NCBI GenBank assembly: GCA_934394585.1
Contig: CAKRQU010000002.1
Coordinates: forward strand, 52,093 to 116,092
DNA: 64,000 nt
Origin: an uncultured Eubacteriales bacterium
GTDB lineage: Bacteria > Bacillota > Clostridia > Oscillospirales > CAG-272
Direction: 5' to 3'
Position numbers and translations under genes: made by a program
Shown here: piece by piece, positions 25,175-31,429 of the stretch
Layout: the number at the start of each line of letters is the position of its first letter
Numbering within the stretch: position 1 is the first letter of the stretch
The notes under the pieces: model-generated
What the model saw: only the letters and a program-made list of their open reading frames with translations
What the model was told of the DNA's origin: nothing
The model's database searches: none

Positions 25175-25857
25175 AAAATTCCCGCTTTATACGATATGCG
25201 ATAATACTCATCGTCATACCCGTCTGCATAGCGCTCGGAACCTTTGTTTTTGATAGTAAAGCTTATCTCTGGATATCGCTGTGCGTCACGCTGCTCGCCT
25301 GCGCGCCTTTTTTCATCTCGTTTGAAAATAAAAAAGCGGATACCCGTCTTACGGTGATACTCGCCGTGATGACGACGCTTTCCGTGCTCGGCAGATTTGC
25401 CTTTGCCGCAGTGCAGCATTTCAAACCCGTGGCAGCGATAGTCATCATCACCGGGATATATCTCGGCGCGGAATCGGGCTTTCTCTGCGGCGCGCTTTCC
25501 GCCGTGCTCTCCAATATTCTTTTCGGTCAGGGCCCGTGGACGCCTTTTCAGATGTTCGCATGGGGTTTTATCGGATTTGCGGCGGCGCTTTGCGGAAAAG
25601 CGCTCCGAAAAAGCAAAATCCTATTGTGCGCCTGCGGTGCCTTATCGGGAATATTCTTTTCTCTTTTCATGGATATCCAGACAGTACTGCTGTGGGATGA
25701 AGGCTTTTCATTTTCGCGATATATCGCGGCAATAGCCGCTTCCCTGCCTGTAATGGCTGTATATGCCGCATCAAATGTGATTTTTCTTTTATTGCTTTCA
25801 AAACCGATAGGAGAAAAACTCTCCCGCGTCATAAATAAATACGGAATAGGCAAATAA
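25171..25857 (+). CDS. ECF transporter S component (substrate-specific)
   Basis: A 228-residue membrane protein with about six hydrophobic helices. The segment GFLCGALSAVLSNILFGQGPWTPFQMFAWGFIGF is the part I associate with the CbrT-type cobalamin S components and relatives; the GQGPWTPFQM loop is its clearest landmark. Its ATG overlaps the ATPase stop. Encoded with its own EcfT and double ATPase, it forms a dedicated (group I) ECF module. Substrate is inferred from the intrinsic-factor-like genes at the operon start. Confidence 0.85.
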   Translation: MKNSRFIRYAIILIVIPVCIALGTFVFDSKAYLWISLCVTLLACAPFFISFENKKADTRLTVILAVMTTLSVLGRFAFAAVQHFKPVAAIVIITGIYLGAESGFLCGALSAVLSNILFGQGPWTPFQMFAWGFIGFAAALCGKALRKSKILLCACGALSGIFFSLFMDIQTVLLWDEGFSFSRYIAAIAASLPVMAVYAASNVIFLLLLSKPIGEKLSRVINKYGIGK

Positions 25858-25886
25858 TAAATTCATATAATAAAAAAGGAGCTGCC

Positions 25887-26807
25887 ATGAATCTTTTATA
25901 TCTGAAATACGCCGTGGAAGTAGCGGCATGCGGTTCTATAAACAAAGCGGCGGAAAAGCTTTATATAGACCAGCCGAATCTCAGCCGTTCGATAAAGGAA
26001 CTGGAATCCTCACTCGGCGTGACGATTTTCGAGCGTTCGGCGCGCGGAATGCGTCTTACGCCGGATGGCGAAGCGTTTTTGAAGCAGGCGGAAACCGTGC
26101 TTGTACAGGTGGACGCGCTGGAAAATATGTTTCGCCGCGATGTGATGCATAAAATGCGTTTTTCCGTTTCCGTTCCGCGGGCAAGCTATATTTCCGAAGC
26201 TTTCGCCGAATTTTCAAAACGTTTTTCCGCGCATGACCAGACGGAAATATATTATAAAGAAACAAATTCCATGCGGGCAATAAAAAATATCCTGCAGGAA
26301 GATTATCGGCTCGGCATCGTCCGCTATGCGGAAAATTTCGATAAATATTATAAAGAAATGCTGAGCGAAAAAGGATTGGCTTACGAGCTTATCGCGGAAT
26401 TTCGTTGCAATCTTATCATGAGCGAAAATTCGCCCCTCGCAAAAAAGGAAAAAATCACGCTCGCCGACCTCGATGACTATATCGAAATCGCCCATGCCGA
26501 TCCTTATGTTCCCTCCGTGCCCACGGATACGGTAAAAAAAGAAGAACTGCCCGAGGGCAATGCGCGCATTTTCATATTCGAGCGCGGAAGCCAGTTTGAC
26601 CTGCTTTCCGAAAATCCGAATACGTTTATATGGGCTTCTCCCGTGCCGCAGGATCTGCTTTCTCGTTTCAATCTGGTGGAACGCACCTGCGATGAAAACA
26701 AAAAAATATACAAAGATGTCATAATCCGCAGAAAAGATTACAAGCTGTCGGAGCTTGATTTGGCATTTATATCGGAGCTTTGCCGCGTAAAACGCAAATA
26801 TTTTTAA
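25887..26807 (+). CDS. LysR-family transcriptional regulator
   Basis: A 306-residue LysR-type regulator: N-terminal winged helix (LLYLKYAVEVAACGSINKAAEKLYIDQPNLSRSIKELESSLG) and a C-terminal periplasmic-binding-like effector domain. AAAGGAGC precedes the ATG. It lies 29 bp after the S component gene and could be the last gene of that operon or a separate unit. Effector unknown; control of the ECF operon is only a possibility. Confidence 0.9.
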   Translation: MNLLYLKYAVEVAACGSINKAAEKLYIDQPNLSRSIKELESSLGVTIFERSARGMRLTPDGEAFLKQAETVLVQVDALENMFRRDVMHKMRFSVSVPRASYISEAFAEFSKRFSAHDQTEIYYKETNSMRAIKNILQEDYRLGIVRYAENFDKYYKEMLSEKGLAYELIAEFRCNLIMSENSPLAKKEKITLADLDDYIEIAHADPYVPSVPTDTVKKEELPEGNARIFIFERGSQFDLLSENPNTFIWASPVPQDLLSRFNLVERTCDENKKIYKDVIIRRKDYKLSELDLAFISELCRVKRKYF

Positions 26808-26855
26808 AAAATCTGTCGCTTTTGTAAACAAATCGGAAAGGCGCAAATATAAATA

Positions 26856-26884
26856 TTGACTAAATAAAAAAATTGTGATATACT
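26856..26884 (+). promoter_or_regulatory. smpB promoter
   Basis: TTGACT, 17 bp, TATACT, 43 bp before the smpB ATG. Confidence 0.75.
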
Positions 26885-26927
26885 TGTAGGCAAGTCCGGA
26901 AGATTTCAGGCAAAAGGGAGTGATTTC

Positions 26928-27392
26928 ATGGCAGAAAAAAACACAAAAATCATAGCGCAAAACAGAAAAGCGCGCCACGATTATTTTGTGGAAGATACTT
27001 ATGAAGCGGGAATCGCTCTTTTCGGCACGGAAGTGAAATCGCTTCGTGCCGGCACTGTAAATCTGAAAGATTCTTACTGCTATATCAAGGACGGAGAAAT
27101 TTTCTCCACGGGCGTGCATATCAGCCCTTATGAAAAAGGCAATATTTTCAATCGCGATCCTCTTCGCGAAAGAAAGCTTCTCATGCACAAGCGCGAAATA
27201 CTGAAGCTGAGTATGCTGACAAATAAAGAAGGCTATACGCTCGTCCCGCTTTCGCTCTATTTTTCGGGAAAGAATGTAAAAATGGAGTTGGGCGTATGTC
27301 GCGGCAAAAAGCTTTGGGACAAACGCGAAACAGAAGCAAAAAAGCAAGCCGCGAGAGAAATAGACCGCTACGAGAGAGAAAGCAGAAAATAA
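26928..27392 (+). CDS. smpB: SsrA-binding protein SmpB
   Basis: A 154-residue SmpB, partner of tmRNA in trans-translation. Landmarks: IAQNRKARHDYFVEDTYEAGI, GTEVKSLRAGTVNLKDSYC, DPLRERKLLMHKREI, TLVPLSLYF, and the C-terminal basic tail KKLWDKRETEAKKQ that enters the ribosomal A site. The tmRNA gene starts 4 bp downstream of its stop codon region, so both may share a transcript. Confidence 0.97.
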   Translation: MAEKNTKIIAQNRKARHDYFVEDTYEAGIALFGTEVKSLRAGTVNLKDSYCYIKDGEIFSTGVHISPYEKGNIFNRDPLRERKLLMHKREILKLSMLTNKEGYTLVPLSLYFSGKNVKMELGVCRGKKLWDKRETEAKKQAAREIDRYERESRK

Positions 27393-27395
27393 TAT

Positions 27396-27766
27396 GGGGC
27401 CGTAAAGGTTTCGACGGGGATTTTGCAGTACGGTAAGCGAGCGGAGATGCGGTACCTCCTTAAACAATCGCAAACTTAAATATAAACGCTAACAATAATA
27501 AAGTAGCAATGGCTGCCTAACGGCAGTGCCGCGGCTTTTCAGCCGCCCGTCGCTCCCTTGAGTATCACGGCTTGGGACTCGGCGTCATGCAGTGATGAAC
27601 GTGAACGGAGATTTTTCTTGTTGTATCCGTCACGCATAAAACAGATACTTTTTATATAGCCTGTCTGTCGGCGATATAAAAAGGAATTTCAAAAGACATT
27701 CTGCGCTCGGAGAAAGCTGTATGAATAGGTTTTCGGACAGGGGTTCGACTCCCCTCGGCTCCACCA
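27396..27766 (+). ncRNA. ssrA: transfer-messenger RNA (ssrA)
   Basis: A 371-nt tmRNA. The 5' GGGGCCGTAAAGG and 3' GGTTCGACTCCCC..GGCTCC-ACCA ends form the tRNA-like domain, with acceptor pairing GGGGCC/GGCTCC and an encoded CCA at 27764-27766; TTCGACGGGG is the usual 5' landmark. The tag frame resumes at GCA (27470) and encodes ANLNINANNNKVAMAA before TAA at 27518-27520. The remainder holds GC-rich pseudoknot segments. Directly behind smpB. Confidence 0.95.
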
Positions 27767-27790
27767 GCGGCAAGTTGCCGCCACTAAATA

Positions 27791-27817
27791 GCAGAGGCAT
27801 TTCGCCTCTGTTTTTTC
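27791..27817 (+). terminator. tmRNA terminator
   Basis: Stem CAGAGGC / GCCTCTG with loop ATTTC, followed by six T. Confidence 0.8.
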
Positions 27818-27836
27818 TTTTTGGCAAGTAAAGCAA

Positions 27837-27863
27837 AAGCCCGCGGCTTTCGCCGTGGGCTTG
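27837..27863 (-). terminator. terminator of the short prepilin gene
   Basis: Stem AAGCCCGCGGC / GCCGTGGGCTT with a 5-nt or shorter loop; on the minus strand T-rich sequence follows, 28 bp past the stop. Confidence 0.7.
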
Positions 27864-27890
27864 TATGCTTATATTATGTAGGGGGTTGAA

Positions 27891-28295
27891 TTAGCCGTTG
27901 TTTTCAGTGGTTCCGGAGGAAGCAGTTTTAGGTGTATAATCGTACTTACCTTCGGTAGTAGATTTTTTAAGCAAGCCATACGTAGTATCTGCAGCAGCTG
28001 TGCCCTTTGTAGCTTTAGCATCAAACTGACCTTTTGTTACTGTGAAGTAGTAATCACCGGACTGAATTTTAATTGTAATGTTGGCGAGATCTTCAGCGTA
28101 AGACTTACCATCAGCATCGTTAGAAGCAAGCCAATCATAGTACATATTTCTTGCTTCCTGAAGAGCCTTGGACTCATTAGCCTTAGCAATTACATTAGAG
28201 AATGTAGGAATGAGTACTGCTGCGAGGATAGCGATCACAGCGATGACGATGACAAGCTCTACGATGGTAAAGCCGCGCTTTTTGTTGTTTTTCAT
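27891..28295 (-). CDS. short type IV prepilin-like protein
   Basis: A 134-residue class III signal-peptide protein. After a basic leader (KKRG) comes the prepilin peptidase site G8/F9 with FTIVELVIVIAVIAILAAVLIPTF, Glu at +5 as required for assembly. The soluble part is small, with low-complexity Thr/Ala/Ser at the C-terminus. Pilin or pseudopilin assembled by a type IV pilus/type II-like machine encoded elsewhere. Its N-terminal 30 residues closely match the 630-residue protein at 58882-60774, and both genes share upstream leader elements. ATG follows CAAGGAGA. Confidence 0.88.
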   Translation of the reverse strand: MKNNKKRGFTIVELVIVIAVIAILAAVLIPTFSNVIAKANESKALQEARNMYYDWLASNDADGKSYAEDLANITIKIQSGDYYFTVTKGQFDAKATKGTAAADTTYGLLKKSTTEGKYDYTPKTASSGTTENNG

Positions 28296-28330
28296 GGTTT
28301 TTGTCTCCTTGTTTAAAAAATATTTTTTTA

Positions 28331-28355
28331 TATTTACGCTTTGCAGCAGTAAATA
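28331..28355 (-). promoter_or_regulatory. leader hairpin next to the short prepilin start
   Basis: Arms TATTTAC and GTAAATA separated by 11 nt, 36 bp upstream of the ATG. The same 7-bp arms, flanked by GG on the 5' side in mRNA, precede the second prepilin gene at 60806-60836 with a different loop. Two occurrences in equivalent positions suggest a conserved leader element. Confidence 0.5.
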
Positions 28356-28366
28356 CCGATGTGATT

Positions 28367-28472
28367 AAGAGCGGAAAACCCGTAGGTCGATGCGGGCGAT
28401 GCCGACGCCTGAAACCCCTAACCGACGGCGGCACCGACCCGTACCATAAACGCGTTTACCTGCTCCGCTCTT
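28367..28472 (-). other. structured leader region upstream of the short prepilin gene
   Basis: A 106-nt GC-rich segment closed by perfect 9-bp arms (AAGAGCGGA at 28367 and TCCGCTCTT at 28464), with inner complementary pairs such as GGTCG/CGACC. It lies between the terminator-like hairpin and the prepilin gene. I could not match it to a c-di-GMP or other riboswitch consensus. It may be an unrecognised structured RNA or an intergenic palindromic repeat. Confidence 0.45.
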
Positions 28473-28515
28473 CTTTCGAAAATGCCGAAAAAGGCAATTT
28501 CCCGTGAAAAAATTT

Positions 28516-28562
28516 AAGCAGGCAAACATGCACGAACAAATTTCGTGCATGTTTGCCTGCTT
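28516..28562 (-). terminator. 21-bp perfect hairpin (terminator-like), copy 1
   Basis: Perfect 21-bp inverted repeat (arms 28516-28536 and 28542-28562, 5-nt loop). On the minus strand it is followed by AAATTTTTTC, so it can act as a terminator for the leader ORF transcript. A second copy at 61048-61093 has the same outer and inner stem with three compensated base-pair differences. Confidence 0.65.
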
Positions 28563-28607
28563 ATCAGGTACATATTTTATTATTTAAAAGCGCGACAAAA
28601 GAACTAC

Positions 28608-28700
<93 letters not shown>

Positions 28701-28753
28701 AACCTATTCCTCCTTTGTCAATATTTTTTGCAAAAATTTCTGATTGCATTACA

Positions 28754-28782
28754 ATTATACACCGCTATCATATTTTTGTCAA
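28754..28782 (-). promoter_or_regulatory. consensus promoter of the repeat-containing leader, copy 1
   Basis: Minus strand TTGACA, 17 bp, TATAAT. A transcript from here would include the AAAGGAGG and the GTG of the leader ORF. A second TTGACA-18-TATAAT (28692-28721) overlaps the ribosome site and may be fortuitous. Confidence 0.75.
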
Positions 28783-28834
28783 TATGTTTTTGTATATTTT
28801 TTCTGCATTTTTGTTTTTTTGTTTCTTTGCCCAA

Positions 28835-28920
28835 AGATAGAGTGTACTTTTGCGAAAAAGTACCAAAAAAAGTTTTTCTCTTGCCCAAGAGAACGGGCGA
28901 CCACAGTCGCCCGCTTCTTT
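28835..28920. repeat. dispersed intergenic repeat fragment
   Basis: Contains GTGTACTTTTGCG..AAAGTACC and the palindrome CGGGCGACCACAGTCGCCCG (28894-28913). Both recur, with small changes, in the 33.0-33.98 kb block (33092-33130, 33763-33782, and inverted at 33899-33933). Confidence 0.7.
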
Positions 28921-28969
28921 ATCCTGCTTTTTTTAAAAAGAAAAACACACTATCCTCGCATGGAGGGAC

Positions 28970-28999
28970 AAAAAACGTCGGAAAAATTCCGACGTTTTT
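28970..28999 (-). terminator. terminator of the CotF-type gene
   Basis: Stem AAAAAACGTCGG / CCGACGTTTTTT with a 6-nt loop, six bases beyond the stop region of the coat gene; symmetric A/T runs. Confidence 0.8.
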
Positions 29000-29004
29000 T
29001 GTAT

Positions 29005-29247
29005 TTATACGGTGAATTTCTGCTTTACGGTCTGAATTTTATTCCGGTCGGCGGGAGTGGTCTGATACCAGCCCTTTGCCGCCATTTTTCCGTATACGTT
29101 ATCCTGCATACCGAGGCTTTCGCCGAGCGCATCGCCGAAAGCTTTATGCACATTTGCCGTGCAGGATTCTATTGTACCGTGCATATACAGATCGCATACT
29201 CCTTTTTCGAGGAGCAGCAGAGTTTCCATTAGATTTCTGTCGTCCAT
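29005..29247 (-). CDS. CotF-type spore coat protein
   Basis: An 80-residue protein similar to the short CotF-family spore coat proteins of Clostridia (DRNLMETLLLLEKGVCDLYMHGTIES.., ending in GWYQTTPADRNKIQTVKQKF, the familiar GWYxxxxA end). It is a two-helix ferritin-like half. It follows a 57-residue partner gene, with GGAGG(G) before the ATG. Its presence implies an endospore former. Confidence 0.8.
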   Translation of the reverse strand: MDDRNLMETLLLLEKGVCDLYMHGTIESCTANVHKAFGDALGESLGMQDNVYGKMAAKGWYQTTPADRNKIQTVKQKFTV

Positions 29248-29262
29248 TTTATTTCCCCCTCC

Positions 29263-29436
29263 TCAGAGCAAACCGAGAAAGCTCTGATATATTTTATTAT
29301 GCTTTTCCAGCATCACAGATACGAGATTTTTAAATTCCGGGTCCTGTAAATTTGCCATTGCTTCATCGCATTTTGTTTTGAAATATTTTTCGTGTCCGAG
29401 CGCGTCTTCCACATAAAGAAGTTCTTTTTCAGTCAT
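29263..29436 (-). CDS. 57-residue spore-coat-type partner protein
   Basis: A short gene: ATG 29434-29436 with GGAGGTG upstream, stop TGA at 29263-29265, 57 residues, starting MTEKELLYVEDALGHEK and ending HNKIYQSFLGLL. It is helical with alternating charged and hydrophobic residues and resembles the other half of CotF-like coat proteins (ELLYxEDALxHE..F). The CotF-type gene starts 16 bp after its stop, so the two are co-expressed and may form one two-chain coat unit. Confidence 0.75.
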   Translation of the reverse strand: MTEKELLYVEDALGHEKYFKTKCDEAMANLQDPEFKNLVSVMLEKHNKIYQSFLGLL

Positions 29437-29514
29437 GATTTTTTCACCTCCGCAAATAGTTTGCCGTTTGCGCCGGACTTTTATGCGGGCAAAAAATGTT
29501 TTTTTGCGGATTTT

Positions 29515-30225
29515 TCAGCCGAGATGTATCATATCATACATGCCGTAAAGCCCGCGGCTTTTTCGTGAAATAAAATCAGCCGCCGCCACGGCACCGCGCG
29601 CAAAAACGCTTCTCTCATGCACATCGTGAGAAAAAACAAGTGTTTCGCGCCCGTTTGATATCATCACCTCATGATATCCGATTATTTTTCCTATGCGCAC
29701 GCTGGAAATGCCGATATCGCCGCGCTGTCTTTTGCCGTCGCCGTTTCGCCCGCATACTATGTGCCCGCCGCGCGAAAGCTCTCTCGCGAGCATAAGTGCC
29801 GTTCCGCTGGGCGCATCCGCTTTTGCCGCATGATGTTTTTCCGTTATTTCTATCTCGGCATCGGGAAAAAGCGCCGCTGCCGCGCGTGCCGTTTCCAGAA
29901 GTACCGCTGCGCCGAAAGACATGTTTTCCGAATAAAAAACGGGAATGACAAGCGCCGCTTTCTTTATGGCGGCATGCTCCGCTTCCGATTGTCCCGTGGT
30001 GGCTATCACGCATGGGATTTTTTTCGATACGGCAAAAGAAAGCGTTCTCTCTGTCGCGCTGTGTGAAGAAAAATCTATTATCACATCCGCTTTGCCGCCG
30101 TAATCGTAAATATCGCGAAAATGCGATTTTATATCCACAGATGCCGCTATATGCATACCGTCGCGCAGATTTGCCGCCACTTCTCTGCCCATTCTGCCGC
30201 AGGCACCAACAAGTATTATTTCCAT
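29515..30225 (-). CDS. dapB: 4-hydroxy-tetrahydrodipicolinate reductase
   Basis: A 236-residue DapB of lysine/diaminopimelate synthesis. N-terminal Rossmann motif VGACGRMGREV, then VIIDFSSHSAT, the ATTGQS loop, the catalytic HHAAKADAPSGTA motif (His-His and Lys) and the closing strand SFGAAVLL/ISRKSRGLYGMYD. Start ATG 30225, after GGGAGA; an upstream extension to 30270 is not favoured. Also relevant to dipicolinate supply in spores. Confidence 0.93.
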   Translation of the reverse strand: MEIILVGACGRMGREVAANLRDGMHIAASVDIKSHFRDIYDYGGKADVIIDFSSHSATERTLSFAVSKKIPCVIATTGQSEAEHAAIKKAALVIPVFYSENMSFGAAVLLETARAAAALFPDAEIEITEKHHAAKADAPSGTALMLARELSRGGHIVCGRNGDGKRQRGDIGISSVRIGKIIGYHEVMISNGRETLVFSHDVHERSVFARGAVAAADFISRKSRGLYGMYDMIHLG

Positions 30226-30304
30226 AAGCGTTTCTCCCGTATTTTCGTTTTTCTTGTGATTTTTATTCATTCTATGCCGCTTTTGCGAAAATTGTGCCTG
30301 CGTA

Positions 30305-30333
30305 TTGACAATATACCGTATTTAATATATAAT
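30305..30333 (+). promoter_or_regulatory. promoter of the HprK/PqqD/NTase operon
   Basis: TTGACA, 17 bp, TATAAT. It leaves a leader of about 100 nt containing a small hairpin (GCCGCG..CGCGGC, 30374-30396). Confidence 0.75.
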
Positions 30334-30437
30334 ATAAATATAAAGCCGATCATATCGGTACAGCAAAAACAAGCGCCGCGAGCGTAAATCACGCGGCAAC
30401 ACGTTATAAAACCAAATTTTTTAAAAAACAACTGATT

Positions 30438-31163
30438 ATGAAATACAAAAACACATATCTTTTTGCCGATATTTCCGTGGAGGCTTCGTTTTCGCACGGC
30501 TTTTTCGAAAAGCAATGCCGCGATTACATCACAAAAAAGAAGCCCGAAATTTTCATAGATATAACGGAAAGCGATATAAAAAACGAGGCGGCACGTTCCG
30601 AGGACAAAGGTTTTTCCGACGGATATTTCGAATCGCTCGCTTTTTATCGCAGATTTTGCGATGCCGTGGCGGAAAAAGGAATAATACTTTTTCACAGTTG
30701 CGCCATAGCGGTGGACGGTTTTGCTTATCTTTTCGCCGCGCCCTCCGGCACGGGAAAAAGCACCCACGCCATGCTGTGGAAACAGCTTCTCGGCGACAGG
30801 GCGCATATAATAAACGGCGACAAGCCGCTCATACGCGTGGCGCCGGATAAAATCACCGTTTACGGCACGCCGTGGGACGGAAAAGAACACCAAAGCGAAA
30901 ATACCTCTGCGCCGATAGCCGGTATATGTCTGCTTTCCCGAGGGGAGAAAAACGAAATTCACCGCATCGGCGCAAGCGAAGCCATGCCGCTTTTATACAG
31001 GCAGACATACAGGACAAGCTCGGCGGCGGGGCTTTCGTTTGTAATGAAAAATCTCACCGAAGCGGCTGAAAAAATACCTCTCTGGCAGCTTTACTGCAAT
31101 ATTTCGCCCGAAGCCGCGAAAACATCATACAACGCCATGACAGGATCGGAGAAAAGAAAATGA
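30438..31163 (+). CDS. HPr-kinase-related ATPase
   Basis: A 241-residue P-loop kinase of the HprK/PEPCK-like group. After an N-terminal domain comes GIILFHSCAIAVDGFAYLFAAPSGTGKSTHAMLW (Walker A APSGTGKST), INGDKPLIRV (catalytic Asp region) and YGTPWDGKEH. Such stand-alone HprK relatives occur with PqqD-like proteins in peptide-modification and HPr-rel-A-type gene sets, where characterised members phosphorylate a peptide. No clear ribosome site precedes the ATG at 30438. Its stop overlaps the PqqD-like start. Confidence 0.82.
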   Translation: MKYKNTYLFADISVEASFSHGFFEKQCRDYITKKKPEIFIDITESDIKNEAARSEDKGFSDGYFESLAFYRRFCDAVAEKGIILFHSCAIAVDGFAYLFAAPSGTGKSTHAMLWKQLLGDRAHIINGDKPLIRVAPDKITVYGTPWDGKEHQSENTSAPIAGICLLSRGEKNEIHRIGASEAMPLLYRQTYRTSSAAGLSFVMKNLTEAAEKIPLWQLYCNISPEAAKTSYNAMTGSEKRK

Positions 31164-31429
31164 AACTCAAAGAAGGACTCATCATTACGGAATGCGGCGA
31201 CGAATACATCGCCGTAGCCGCGGGAGAAGCGGGAAAAGCCTTTTCGGGCATGATAAAAATGAATAAAACCGCGGGCTTCATAGCAAAGCAGCTTTCTCTT
31301 TGCGATACGGATATCTGCGATATCGTAAAAGCCGTGCTCGACAAATACGATGTGGATGAGAAAACCGCGCGCGAAAGCGTGGAAAAAGTGATAGCGGCTT
31401 TTAAAAAGCAGGGACTTATCGAAAAATGA
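31160..31429 (+). CDS. PqqD-family peptide chaperone
   Basis: An 89-residue PqqD-like protein (RiPP recognition element fold): N-terminal strands (LKEGLIITECGDEYIAVAAGEAGKAFSGMIKMNKTAGFIAKQL) followed by a winged-helix part (DICDIVKAVLDKYDVDEKTARESVEKVIAAFKKQGLI). PqqD proteins hold a precursor peptide for a modifying enzyme. The LNxTAxxI-type motif is here MNKTAGFI. Coupled by ATGA overlaps to genes on both sides. No precursor peptide is obvious nearby. Confidence 0.85.
   Translation: MKLKEGLIITECGDEYIAVAAGEAGKAFSGMIKMNKTAGFIAKQLSLCDTDICDIVKAVLDKYDVDEKTARESVEKVIAAFKKQGLIEK

Noticed and set aside
27630..27836. Minus-strand ORF with RGVEPLSE motif
   Set aside because: It overlaps the 3' end of tmRNA; such false proteins are a known artefact of the T-arm sequence.
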